Assembly: GCA_031761405.1 (NCBI GenBank)
Contig: JASEVX010000003.1
Coordinates: forward strand, 111,612,579 to 111,676,578
DNA: 64,000 nt
Direction of reading: 5' to 3'
Origin: Serripes groenlandicus
Lineage: Eukaryota; Mollusca; Bivalvia; Cardiida; Cardiidae
This document shows positions 23,479 through 34,699 of this stretch, piece by piece; position 1 is the stretch's first letter; every line of letters starts with the position of its first letter. Under the pieces are notes generated by a model. It was not told the origin of the DNA. It did no database searches and was given only the letters and a program-made list of their open reading frames with translations. A program made the translations under genes and the position numbers.

Positions 23479-24321
23479 ACTATCTAGGCAAAAGTGTGGG
23501 AAATATGCATAAATGAAAGTTAATTCATTAATTTATATCGTTAAAAACATTTTTGCTAAAGAAGGAATCGAGTATTGCCAGCAATTTTTCCTTTTTTTTT
23601 TTGCCACAATGGGAAATGGAGCTATTGAAAATCAAGTTAATATACTTAGTAAGGACAAAGAGAAATCCCGATATGTGGTCACACCGGCAGGTCTATATAT
23701 CTCCTTGTGCTAAATTTCAAAGCAGCCCCCTACTGGCGGCTTCCAACAAAACAAAACAATGATATATTTGAATTACGAAATGTTAACTTTTAATCCTCAA
23801 CCTGATACAGACGACTTTTGATGACCTTGCAGCAGACAACTTTTTTTTAAATGTTAATGTAATAAATGTACGCGGAAAGTAATGACTCCGGCAATAAGAA
23901 TGTCTGGTGCGTGTTAGCGCCTCTTCATCCGAGTTTGCACTATTCGCAGATGCAACAATAAATATCCCCCTCTCGCCTGCCGCCGAGAAAAGGTACCAAT
24001 TGGCATACCTGAACAGTGTAGATTCAGGTCATCATTTCACCTGCTCAGTCTTATCAGAATCTACACAATATGACAGATTGTTTACACGTAGTGCCATTAA
24101 AAAGTTGCTCTATAATCCCATGTAATTTAAGTTATCGATTTTTAGAGTCGCTGATTCTCATAGTTGGATATGGTCTATCTTGATCAGACTGTGTGGGTGC
24201 TCAGGCTGATCCGAATCTATACTGTTCACAAAAGTCACCGTGTACCTTTTCTCGAATACTGGTTCATACAATAATGAATGCGTCTGCTGCACCAAGACAG
24301 ACAGCTAACCATCGTCTACAT

Positions 24322-24588
24322 ATGAGAACGTCCCGTGAGAAAACCAACATTATAACCTCTGCGTAATGCATCGACCCTGATCAGCCTGCGCAGTCCGTGC
24401 AGACTGATCCGGACCGACACATTCCGTCTCAGGGGAATAGAGGTATAGAGTAATGATTCATGAAACAGAAAATCCACAAGAGGCGAAAAGTATATGACCA
24501 GGTTAGCCTGCGCGGCATGCTTAGGCTGATCCGGGTCGATACGTTACGTAGAAACCACAATGTTGGTTTTCCCGCGGGACGGCGCATA
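24322..24588. mobile_element. Family C MITE
   Basis: Ends atgagaacgtcccgtgag and cccgcgggacggcgcat. Contains cctgatcagcctgcgcagtc and the complementary arm. Confidence 0.8.
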
Positions 24589-24837
24589 TTAACGCTTCAC
24601 ACTGATGGGACTTTCCACACTTATAACGTTTTCCAGTGTCGTCTGTTTTATTAATGACACACCTGGAAAAATAGATGTATGATTTTCATACACAATTTGA
24701 AACTTCGCCGGAATAGGATAAATTGCCTTGTTTGGGGGTATCAATGTCCCCTTTACCTATTGTGTTGGTAACAATAGTCTGCTGCTAAATGTAAAGTGTC
24801 TACTGTACAAAGGAGAGTAATAAACCCATTTCTCTGT

Positions 24838-25067
24838 TTAACCCTTTCCCTCATACGACAATTCTGCAGCAGACGACTTTGAACATATTTTGTCAAAAAA
24901 TGGAAAATCTCTATAATTGAATGGATAACCTATGACTAAAAATGGAAAACATTGTGGCAAAAGAAGAAATTGCTCGTTTTCAGCAATTTCTTCTTTTGTC
25001 ATTATGTTTTCAAAAAGCCGTCTGCTGCAGAAGCGTCAGAAAGCGTCTATATGAGGGAAAGGGTTAA
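24838..25067. mobile_element. Family A MITE, full length (230 bp)
   Basis: TTAA-ccctttccctcata to tatgagggaaaggg-TTAA. Nearly identical to 3332-3561 except at the centre (gctcgttttcagc). Confidence 0.9.
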
Positions 25068-25403
25068 AAGCGACTAAAGACACTTCTGCAGCTAAACAAA
25101 TATGTTAAATCATTGTGAGTAAAGAATAAGTCAGTCTTAATAAGCTTATCGCCTTATTTTCCCCACAATGTTACGTATAATGTTTATAACCATACATTTT
25201 TGTTAGGTTATGAACGATTTTTATAAATGTTGGTAAATTAATTTCGGAGGAGGCAAAGAAAACGGCATATCAGGTAATGGAGATAATACAAAAAAAAAAC
25301 ATGCACACCGTGTACTAATTGCCGTAGCAGATAGAGAAGGAATCATAATAAAATAAAGCCCAGTCACATTCCTAAACCGTTTTTACTCGAATCGTCCTTG
25401 TTA

Positions 25404-25555
25404 GATTGATTTGGGTTTAACACTGTTTTCAACAATGTTTCAGTCATATCACGGCGGCCGATTCACCTACTCATGTGTCCTGGCTTTCCAAGCAACTGGC
25501 TGCTTTTCCATATAGACCGTTAGCCCATTTGTGAAAGACAAATGACGCTTGTCCC
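25404..25555 (-). repeat. 5'-truncated SINE
   Basis: Tail side ttgatttgggtttaacac, then tcatatcacggcggccg and ccaagcaactggctgctttt, matching the body of the SINE at 38320 in reverse; no tRNA head remains. Confidence 0.65.
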
Positions 25556-25618
25556 AGTAACTTTAATCAAACGTCGGAAAGAATGTTGGCCAGGCTTGGG
25601 TTCAAAATCACAACAGTC

Positions 25619-25714
25619 GAGCCCCGGCAGCTCAGTCGGTAGCAACGCGGGCTGTCAGTCCAAGGGTTGTGAGTTCGAAGCCCAGCTTGAAAACGGCGTA
25701 AAGCCCCAATCAAT
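25619..25714 (+). repeat. Short SINE: tRNA head joined directly to tail module
   Basis: Head cagctcagtcggtagcaac (box A) and ttgtgagttcgaagcc (box B) run straight into gaaaacggcgtaaagcccc and caatcaatcaatcg. Both sides show aaatcacaac, a 10-bp target duplication, so it integrated in this short form. Confidence 0.75.
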
Positions 25715-26199
25715 CAATCGAAATCACAACCCCCTGGACCGGGGCTCGGCTTCGGAAGAGGCAGAGAACGGCATATCAGGTAATTGGAACAGTAACAAAA
25801 AACACAAGTAATTATCGCCGTCGCAGACAGAGAAGGATGGCAAAAAGAGGAAGCATAATAAAATAAACCCCAGTCACATTCCTAAACTGTTTTTACTCGC
25901 ATCGTCCTTGTCACCGGGAACCTAGTTGATGGAAGGGTCTAAATAACCAACATTAGACGGAACGAACGATGACTCTATTGTGTAAATGTCAGGAGGTTTA
26001 TATCAATTTCAAAACGTTTAATGTGTTTTTGCCGAAAGTAGTAAATTTATAAATGGGGCCGTACGAAATAGAGACCTTCGGGAGGGTTTTACCCTTCTCT
26101 GCTGGATATGCGACTGCATGAACGTATAGGCTTATCTTGGTCTAACTTGTTCGCAATTATAGTGTTAAGTCGTTCCTTAAGATAATAGGCAAATGTTGT

Positions 26200-26427
26200 T
26201 TAACAATTTCCCACATACAACACATCTGCAGGAGGCGTCTATAAAAACACATTCTCAAAAGTGTGAAAAATCTCCATAAATTAGTTTTATTATTAAATAA
26301 GAGTTGAAAACATTGTGGCAAAAGGAGAAATTTCTCATCATGAGTAATTTCTCCTTTTGTCACAATGTTTTGAAAAGTCGTCTGCTTCCGATGCGTCAGA
26401 AGGCTTCTGTATGAGGGAGAGGGTTAA
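26200..26427. mobile_element. Family A MITE
   Basis: Left ttaacaatttcccacata, right gagggagagggttaa; centre tctcatcatgagta. Confidence 0.8.
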
Positions 26428-26454
26428 TGTCACGTACAGCCGGATAAGTATAAT

Positions 26455-26545
26455 AATTATACAGTCAATCGGGCCCGCTCGGCTATTTCCGGAAATATAA
26501 ATTGAATGTAGTAACGTCAATCGGGCACGCTCGGCAGAAGGCGTT
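26455..26545. repeat. Direct repeat gtcaatcgggcncgctcggc
   Basis: Two GC-rich 20-bp copies (from about 26463 and 26516) sit in AT-rich DNA right of a MITE. Origin unknown. Confidence 0.5.
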
Positions 26546-26689
26546 ATATAACGATGTGAAAATAGGAGACACTTCATAAAAAAATATGTTCCCTTTCCAG
26601 CAATGTTTTTGAATTGTTTATAGATGTAACATACTTTTACACAAATGCTATTTCAACCAGTCGACTGTAAACACTATTAGTTTATGGTC

Positions 26690-26919
26690 TTAACCCTTTC
26701 CCTCATATAGACGCTTTCTGACGCCTCCGCAGCAGACGACTTTTTGAAAACATAGCGACAAAAGAAGAAATTGCTCAAAACGAGCAATTTCATCTTTTGC
26801 CACAATGTTTTCCAGTTTTAGTCATAGGTTATCCATTCAATTATAGAGATGTTCTATGTTTTGACAAAATATGTTTAAAGTCGTCTGCTGCAGAATTGTC
26901 GTATGAGGGAAAGGGTTAA
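26690..26919. mobile_element. Family A MITE, full length (230 bp), reverse orientation
   Basis: TTAA-ccctttccctcatat with agacgctttctgacgcctc on the left, i.e. the opposite orientation to 3332-3561. Right end gagggaaaggg-TTAA. Confidence 0.9.
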
Positions 26920-27146
26920 TCCCGACTAGTCATATTAATAGACCTTGCTCCACACTAGGAGTGAAGTACATTCAGACATTCAGATAATATTGGTCTTACG
27001 ACTGTTACATATTAAATCAATACCTCGGCTCAATTTGTTTTAAATGTGTTGGCTTTGTAGATTTATAATGTTTCAAATAAGAAAAATACCTGGCGGCGTC
27101 AGATGAAAAAGAGGTCTCATTGTATCTGTGAACCGTTAACATTGAA
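26920..27146. other. Unassigned stretch before the 27-kb minisatellite
   Basis: Nothing recognised. Confidence 0.3.
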
Positions 27147-28225
27147 TGTAAATGTTGGTATGCTAATATAGATACACGTACGTGCATGTCGAGTTGTCAG
27201 TACTACTGGTGATCTAATATGTGTACGCGTGCATAGTCAGTACTGCTGGTAAGCTAATATTTGTACGCGTGCATAGTCAGTACTGCTGGTAAGCTAATAT
27301 TGATACCCGTGCATATCGAGTTGTCAGCACTACTGGTAAGATAATAGATTTGTCAGTAAGCTAATATTGATTTTCCGTGCATATCGGTTGTCGGTAAGCT
27401 AATATTGATACCCATGCATATCGAGTTGTCAGTAAGCTAATATTGATTTTCCGTGCATATCGGTTGTCAGTAAGCTAATATTGATACCCATGCATATCGG
27501 TTGTCAGTAAGCTAATATTGATACCCGTGCATATCGAGTTGTCAGTAAGCTAATATTGATTGTCCGTGCATATCGGTTGTCAGTAAGCTAATACTGATAC
27601 CCATGCATATCGAGTTGTCAGTTAGCTAATATGGACACCCGTGCATACCGAGTTGTAAGTAAGCCAATACTGATATACTCGTGCATATCAAATTGTCAGT
27701 AAGCTTATATTGATACTTGTGCATATCAAGTTGTCAGTAAGCTTATATTGATACTTGTGCATATCAAGTTGTCAGTAAGCTAATATTGATACTCGTGCAT
27801 ATCAAGTTTTCATTAAGCTTATATTGATACTTGTGCATATTGAGTTGTCAGTAAGCTAATATGGACACCTGTGCATACTAAGTTGTCAGTAAGTTAATAC
27901 TGATACTAGTGCATATCAAGTTGTCAGTAAGCTTATATTGATACTTGTGCATATTGAGTTGTCAATAAGCTAATATTGATCCCCGTGCATATCGAGTTGT
28001 CAGTAAGCTAATATTGATCCCCGTGCATATCGAGTTGTCAGTAAGCTAATATTGATCCCCGTGCATATCAAGTTGTCAGTAAGCTTATATTGATACTTGT
28101 GCATATTGAGTTGTCAGTAAGCTAATATTGATCCCCGTGCATATTGAGTTGTCAGTAAGCTAATATTGATCCCCGTGCATATCGAGTTGTCAGTACTGCT
28201 GGTAGATTAATATTGATACACGTGC
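27147..28225. repeat. 38-bp minisatellite with longer edge units
   Basis: Core unit: gtcagtaagctaatattgat then ccccgtgcatatcgagtt (38 bp). Units at both edges carry an extra tactgctgg after gtcag (about 47 bp), or intermediate forms. Variant classes (gatacccg, gatccccg, gatacttg) are grouped in blocks. Confidence 0.95.
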
Positions 28226-28510
28226 CGATCGAGGTTGGGAGTTCTCTTTTATGTTTTATCTTAACCATTTCCCATTGGCAGACAGACGCATTTGGTGCAT
28301 TTGCATCAGAGGACATTTTTTCGTTGATGAGTTAAGTCAGAGGAAAAGGACTTATTGATGCCAAAACGGGCAAAAATATCCGAATTTATGACTAGCGAAG
28401 ATTGAGACCAACTTGTGTCTGTACAGTCCGATCCAGCACTTTTTGTTTTGCTGTCTAGTCGGGCAAGCAGCTTAGAAGCATCTCAAAGGCGGTATTTTAT
28501 TAATAAAGAC

Positions 28511-28740
28511 TTAACCCTTTCCCTCATATAGACGCTTTCCGACGCCTCTGCAGCAGACAGCTTTTTGAAAACATAGTGACAAAAGAAGAAATTGCTCAAA
28601 ACGAGCAATTTCTCCTTTTGCCACAATGTTTTCCACTTTTAGTCATAGGTTATCCATTCAATTATAGAGATTTTCTCATTTTTGACAAAATATATTCAAA
28701 GTCGTCTGCTGCAGAATTGTTGTATGAGAGAAAGGGTTAA
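28511..28740. mobile_element. Family A MITE, full length (230 bp)
   Basis: TTAA at both ends, same orientation as 26690-26919; the centre gctcaaaacgagc is intact. Confidence 0.9.
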
Positions 28741-28865
28741 TAAGTCCACTAACTGTGAATATTACAAAGACCGGTTGTTGCATGACTTGTTTCATATTGC
28801 AGAAGTAATGTAGGACATTTCATTCAATGTACCCAATAATGACCAGATTACAATTGCGAATATAC

Positions 28866-29078
28866 TTAAACCCTTTCCCACACATAAACGATTTCTGACG
28901 CCTCAGCAGCTGACGATAGTGATTTACATCATTCAAAATGAGCGATTTCTTATTGTGTTACAATGTTTTCAGCTCTATCTAATATTGAAAACTTTTATTC
29001 GTAGATAAATTCCCTAGTTCTACCTATATGTTTTCAAAGTCGTCTGCTGCGGATTTGTTGTATGTGGGAATGGTTTAA
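28866..29078. mobile_element. Family A MITE
   Basis: ttaaaccctttcccacac to gtgggaatggtttaa; the left hairpin arm is shortened. Confidence 0.75.
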
Positions 29079-29769
29079 AGTGGCTTCTAGCGGTATGAGA
29101 TTAAAGCGATTCGTCGTATTATTTAATCTCTATTTTAGCATAAAGGTTTTATATGCATATAAAAACCAACAGGGCTAAACGTTTATTCAGTATTTTTGTA
29201 ATAAGTTACATTTAGAATTATACTGAATACAACCTATTATCAGAAAGAACATTAAGTGCAATACAGCATACAACATGACAGTGAAGGTTCTGGTCAGACT
29301 GTTCATATACACATAGTGTCTTCAGAGTCTCAAAGGCTCCCATACATACAGCAGTACGTATCCCTATATTCGCCAACGCGGTAACCCAGGTTTGTAGAAC
29401 ACACGTTTACTTGAATATTGATTCATAGCGAATTTCAACTGTGTGTTTTTCCTTTTTCAACAACAACATTCATTCCATTGCTTCCAGCTGTAAATACCAA
29501 ATATGTTATAGGAAAACTTCCACTCATTATTCACACACTATTAAAGTGAAAGGGGAAGGCTATCCTTTTTGTATGTATTCATGTTGAAAGGCACATCCTT
29601 TCACATGACCCGACAGAAGACGTTTTGTGACTAGACAGAGAAATGACGGTAAATCATTATGTTAATGACCTGTATTGGTTATCATGTTGCATATCTGTGC
29701 ATGCTATGAATAAGTTATGCCGTGATCTCTTCTCTTAATCCTTATTCCGATCTATTCAATTATATCAAT
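29079..29769. other. Unassigned stretch
   Basis: AT-rich with no exon or repeat recognised. Confidence 0.35.
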
Positions 29770-29878
29770 TTAACCATTTCCCACCTATAGACGCATTTCG
29801 ACGCATCTGCAGCAGAAGAACAATTTATTTCTCAGTTTGCCACAATGTTTTCAACTATTTTCAGTAATTATACCTTCA

Positions 29879-30326
29879 TTAACCCTTTCCCTCATATATA
29901 CGCTTTCTGACACCTTTAAAGTCATTGCGACATGCGTCATTCGTCTTCCACCAATTGGCTAAGTCTTTGTGGAAAAGCAGCCAGTTGCTTGGGAAGATTG
30001 TTGTGTGGAGTACTGGTGTGAAAAAAACAGGAAACACATGAGTAGGTGAACTGGCCGCCGTGATATGACTGAGAAATTGTTAAAAACGGCGTTAAACCCC
30101 AATCAATCAATCAATCAATCAATTATGACACCTTTGCAGCTGACGGCTTTTTGAAAACATAGTGACAAAAGAAGAAATTGCTCAAAACGAGCAATTTCTC
30201 CTTTTGCCACAATGTTTTCAACTTTTAGTCATATGTCATCTATTCAATTATAGAGATTTTCTATTTTTTGACAACAAAAATTCAAAGTCGTCTGCTGCAG
30301 AATTGTCGTAGGAGGGAAAGGGTTAA
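29879..30326. mobile_element. Family A MITE nested in another, itself split by a SINE
   Basis: TTAA-ccctttccctcata at 29879 and gagggaaaggg-TTAA ending 30326. The SINE at 29918-30125 interrupts its left arm inside tctgacacctttgcag. Confidence 0.9.
29918..30125 (+). repeat. 5'-truncated SINE inside a MITE
   Basis: Body gtcattcgtcttccaccaa, gtggaaaagcagccagttgc and ctggccgccgtgatatgact, then gttaaaaacggcgttaaacc and a (caat)n tail. Flanked by tgacaccttt at 29908-29917 and 30126-30135 (10-bp target duplication). The tRNA head is missing. Confidence 0.85.
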
Positions 30327-30399
30327 AAGAGATTGTCCATATGTTTTAATAAATGTTTTCAATGTCGTCTGCTGCAGATTTTCTCTGTGTGGAAAAGGG

Positions 30400-30639
30400 T
30401 TAACCCTTTCCCAGCTGCAGACGCCTTTTAACGCAATAGCAGCAGACGACTTTTGAAAACATTGTGGCCAAAGGTGAAATTGCTCATGATGAGCAATTTC
30501 TCCTTTGACCACAATGTTTTCAACTTTATCTAACAATTTTAGCTATCTAAGCCTATTTTTTATGGATACTTTTCAGGTTTTTGTCACATCGTTTTCAAAG
30601 TCGTCTGCTTCAGATTTGTTGTATGCGGGAAAGGGTTAA
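30400..30639. mobile_element. Family A MITE sharing TTAA with its left neighbour
   Basis: TTAA-ccctttcccagctg to gcgggaaaggg-TTAA. Strong hairpin aacattgtggccaaagg / cctttgaccacaatgt around gctcatgatgagc. Confidence 0.85.
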
Positions 30640-30804
30640 TCGTTATCCCGATCAGTTCAATTATATTGATAACAGTATTGTTCGCAGATATTCCAGTATC
30701 GCATGGTGATTACATAACGAAGTCATTGTATATAATAATATATAGTAATCTGACCTTGTTGTGTATTCATCTTCCGACAGGTCAATTTACACGGCTGATA
30801 GTAA

Positions 30805-30990
30805 GTAACCCTTTCACACATGTAGACACATGTTGACGCATTTCCAGCAGTAGACCCTAAAAATCGGTGTGGCAGACTGTTTTAAAGTTTATTCAATAAT
30901 GATCCTTTCATTTACGACAGATTTGCATATTTCTAACTAGATGGTTTCAAAGTGGTCTTGCTGCAGCTTTAATGATTGTTGAAAAGGGTG
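30805..30990. mobile_element. Decayed family A MITE
   Basis: Left gtaaccctttcacac; centre lost; right ttgttgaaaagggtgagg. Confidence 0.5.
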
Positions 30991-31129
30991 AGGAATTAAA
31001 ACTGTTTTTACAATCATTGAAATAATACGGAAAACATAAAAAGGACTGGGAAATAATGGCAATTCCTATTATAATCTTGGCATAGGCTCTTCGTGAATAT
31101 CAACACTCTTGTCATATCTCATCAGAATG

Positions 31130-32935
31130 TAATAATATTCTGTTGGTGCATCGAACAATGTAATAAAAGCTTATTGGTGTATCGAGCCAATCATAATATT
31201 GTCTTTTGGTTCATCAGAACAATCCAATCATAGCCTATTGGAGCAGCTGAACTATCAAATACTAGCCTATTGGTGCCTTTGCATAACATTGCCTATTAAA
31301 GGGGCTGAACGATCAATTACTAGCCAAGTGGCGCCTCTGAACAAACTTAACAATGCCTTTTGAAGCCGCTGAACAATTCATTACTCGCCAAGTGGCGCCT
31401 CTGAACAAACGTAACATTGTCTATTTAAGTAGCTGAACTATCAAGTACTAGCCAAGTTGCGCCTCTGAACAAACTTAACAATGCCTTTTGAAGCCGCTGA
31501 ACAATTTATTACTCGCCAAGTGGCGCCTCTGAACAAACGTAACATTGTCTATTTAAGTAGGTGAACTATCAAGTACTAGCCAAGTTGCGCCTCTGAACAA
31601 ACGTAACATTGTCTATTTAAGTAGCTGAACTATCAAGTACTAGCCAAGTGGCGCCTCTGAACAAACCTAACATTGTCTATTTAAGTAGCTGAACTATCAA
31701 ATACTAGCCAATTGACGCCTCTAAACAAACTTAACATTGCCTATTAAAGGAACTGAACTATCAAATACTAGCCAAGTGGCGCCTCTGAACAAACGTAACA
31801 TTGTCTAGTTAAGTAGCTGAACTATCAAGTACTAGCCAAGTGGCGCCTCTGAACAAGCTTAACATTGCCTTTTGAAGCCGCTGAACAATTCATTACTCGC
31901 TAAGTGGCGCCTCTGAACAAACGTTACATTGTCTATTTAAGTAGCTGAACTATCAAGTACTAGCCAAGTGGCGCCTCTGAACAAACGTAACATTGTCTAT
32001 TTAAGTAGCTGAACTATCAAGTACTAGCCAAGTGGCGCCTCTGAACAAACTTAACATTGTCTATTAAAGTAGCTGAACTATCAAATACTAGCCAATTGAC
32101 GCCTCTAAACAAACTTAGCATTGTCTATTTAGAAGCTGAACTATCAATTACTAGCCAATTGGTGCCTCTGAACAAACTTAACATTGTCTATTAAAGTAGC
32201 TGAACTATCAAATACTAGCCAAGTGGCGCCTCTGAATAAACTTAACATTGCCTATTAAAGGAGCTGAACTATCAAATACTAGCCAAGTGGCGCCTCTGAA
32301 TAAACTTAACAGTGTCTATTAAAGAAGCTGAACTATCAAATACTAGCCAATTGGTGCCTCTGAACAAACTTAACATTGTCTATTAAAGTAGCTGAACTAT
32401 CAAATACTAGCCAAGTGGCGCCTCTGAATAAACTTAACATTGCCTATTAAAGGAGCTGAACTATCAAATACTAGCCAAGTGGCGCCTCTGAATAAACTTA
32501 ACAGTGTCTATTAAAGGAGCTGAACTATCAAATACTAGCTAATTGGTGCCTCTGAACAAACTTAACATTGTCTATTAAAGTAGCTGAACTATCAAATACT
32601 AGCCAAGTGGCGCCTCTGAATAAACTTAACATTGCCTATTAAAGGAGCTGAACTATCAAATACTAGCCAAGTGGCGCCTCTGAATAAACTTAACAGTGTC
32701 TATTAAAGGAGCTGAACTATCAATTACTAGCCAAGTGGCGCCTCTGAACAAACTTAGCATTGCTTATTAAAGGAGCTGAACTATCAATTACTAGCCAAGA
32801 GGCGCCTCTGAACAAACTTAACATTGCCTGTTTAAAAAGCTGAACCAACCAATAATAGCCAATTGGCACATCTTAACAATCCAATCATAGCATATTGGCG
32901 CCTCTGAACAATCTTATTATAGCATTAATGTATAT
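31130..32935. repeat. 64-bp satellite with 192-bp higher-order units
   Basis: Unit: gaactatcaaatactagcca / agtggcgcctctgaacaaac / ttaacattgtctattaaagt / agct (64 bp), about 26 copies. The left edge is degenerate (gttggtgcatcgaacaat). From about 32159 a three-unit block recurs: ttggtgcctctg is found at 32159, 32351 and 32543, exactly 192 bp apart. Confidence 0.95.
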
Positions 32936-33442
32936 CTGATTGAGCTATCAAAAGGCAAAAAAAAAAAAAAAAAAACATTGCTGTCTGATGCATATAGATT
33001 CACGTAGATCGGATTATATGCCTGAAGAAATATTATCTAATGACAGTGTCCAAAAGGTTTTCTTTTGATGCTTGCAAATATTGAAATATAGACCTTATTG
33101 TTTGTATTATATCTGGTAATACGTCTCCGTTACCATTAATTAACTAATTACTTACACGTATACCTGATATGCATGTTGAACAAACTTATTGCATATTGGC
33201 ACACCTGAACAAACTTATAATTGCCTATTGAAGCACTTGAACCATCAAGTACTAGCCAAGTGGTGCCTCTGAACAAACTTATTATAGCATTACTGTATAT
33301 CTGATTTGGGCTATATAAAGGCCAAAAAAAAAATGCTGTCTTATGCATATTTATTCACGTAGATCGAATTATATGCGAAGCGATATTATCTAATGACAGA
33401 GTCCCGGAGTTTCTTTTGGTGCTTGCAAATATTGAAATATAG

Positions 33443-33481
<39 letters not shown>

Positions 33482-33545
33482 CCTTATTGTCTGTATTATA
33501 TCTGGTAATAAGTCTCCGTTACAATTAATTAACTAATTACACCTA
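32925..33545. repeat. Direct duplication around the satellite end, with poly-C in one copy
   Basis: tcacgtagatcg, attatctaatgacag, tgcttgcaaatattgaaata and gtctccgtta occur at 33000-33130 and again at 33355-33525. The second copy is preceded by a satellite-like stub (33188-33290). An A run sits at about 32958-32975. Confidence 0.85.
33443..33478. repeat. 36-base homopolymer C run
   Basis: Uninterrupted C, followed by t and four more C. The equivalent place in the sister copy reads atatagaccttattg. G36 on the minus strand could form stacked G-quadruplexes. Exact length may be affected by sequencing. Confidence 0.85.
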
Positions 33546-33751
33546 TCTGATATGCATGCTGACTCTTTTACTGTTACAGACGACTTTTGCTTCTCTGACA
33601 GAGATACTAGTTGAAATCATTGTGGGGAAAAAGGAAAATAATTCATTACAACGAGCAGGGTCTGTTAATCTGATCTATGTCTACATTGTTCGTTTCTCAT
33701 TCAAGTCATTGATTATATGCAAATGCTACTCATTGACTATGCAAGAACGTT

Positions 33752-34119
33752 TTAACCCTTTTCCTAATATAGACGCTTTCTGACGCATCTGCAGCAGACG
33801 ACTTTTGACAACATTGTGACAAAAGTAGAAATTGCACTAAATGAGCAATTTCATCTTTTGCCACAATGTTTTCCAGTTTTAGTCATAGGTTATTCATTCA
33901 ATTATGGAGATGTTCTATGTTTTGACAAAATATGCCACAATGTTTTGAACTCTTTTCAGTAATTATACCTACATTTATGGACCTTTTTCTGTGTTTTTGC
34001 CAATGTGTTTTTAACTCTATTCAATAATTAAACTTTCATTTGCAGAGATATGCCCTATTTCTGCCTAGATATTTTCAAAGTTGTATGCTGCAGATTTGCT
34101 GTATGTGGGGACGGGTTAA
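33752..34119. mobile_element. Composite family A MITE (368 bp)
   Basis: TTAA ends, but the middle changes from one subfamily (gttctatgttttgacaaaat) to another (gccacaatgttttgaactc ... ctgtatgtgggg), so parts of the right arm appear twice. It looks like recombination between two copies. Confidence 0.75.
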
Positions 34120-34146
34120 AGACGGTGTTTTCAGCAGGGTAAGGAT

Positions 34147-34362
34147 CAACCCTTTCCCATATACCAAATATTCTGCAGCAGACAATATTGAAAAATATCT
34201 AGGAAACACATTTGTAAATAAACACCTCTACAAATGAAGTATGCTTATTTAAAATGAGTTGGAAACACAGTGGCATAAGGAGGGACCGTTCATTATTTGC
34301 CCCCTTTCAAACGTCGTCTGCTGCAGATGCGTCAACGTGCATCTGTTTGTGGGAAAGGTTTA
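34147..34362. mobile_element. Family A MITE, worn
   Basis: tcaaccctttcccatata to gtgggaaaggttta; the hairpin is degraded (cagtggcataaggag). Confidence 0.6.
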
Positions 34363-34441
34363 TTTACAGATCAGCTTATGCATCTACTCAAGTCTTACGA
34401 TCCTATCCTCGTTTACAATACGCTTGTCTAATGTAACCAAC

Positions 34442-34699
34442 ATATCGAGGGCTTGGCGTGAAACGGTTGTAACTAAAAAACTTTTTGGAAACCCTGGTTT
34501 AGGGGCAATTTTGACCCCTTTGTGTGTAAACAATGCAAATTTAGGTGCCATTGCTCAGAACGAGCAATGGCACCTAAATTGCCATTGTTTACCAAGAAAA
34601 ATGATTTAACGCTTATAAAGACTTCATGGCGAGGTGATTAACCTTGGTAAAAAAAATACCAATTTTAGTTACAACCGTTTTATGCTAAGCCCTCGATAT
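34442..34699. mobile_element. Family D MITE copy 3 (inverted orientation)
   Basis: Left atatcgagggcttggcg, right ctaagccctcgatat. The internal asymmetric parts (ggggcaattttgac) appear on the left, so this copy is reversed relative to copies 1, 2 and 4. Confidence 0.85.

Larger units (their letters stand above)
29770..30403. mobile_element. Older family A MITE split by a second family A MITE
   Basis: The left part is 29770-29882 (ttaaccatttcccacc ... ttataccttcattaa). The right part is 30323-30403 (ttaaaagagattgtcc ... gtggaaaagggttaa). Joined, these make one ordinary copy of the subfamily. The intruder at 29879-30326 duplicates TTAA. Confidence 0.85.
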
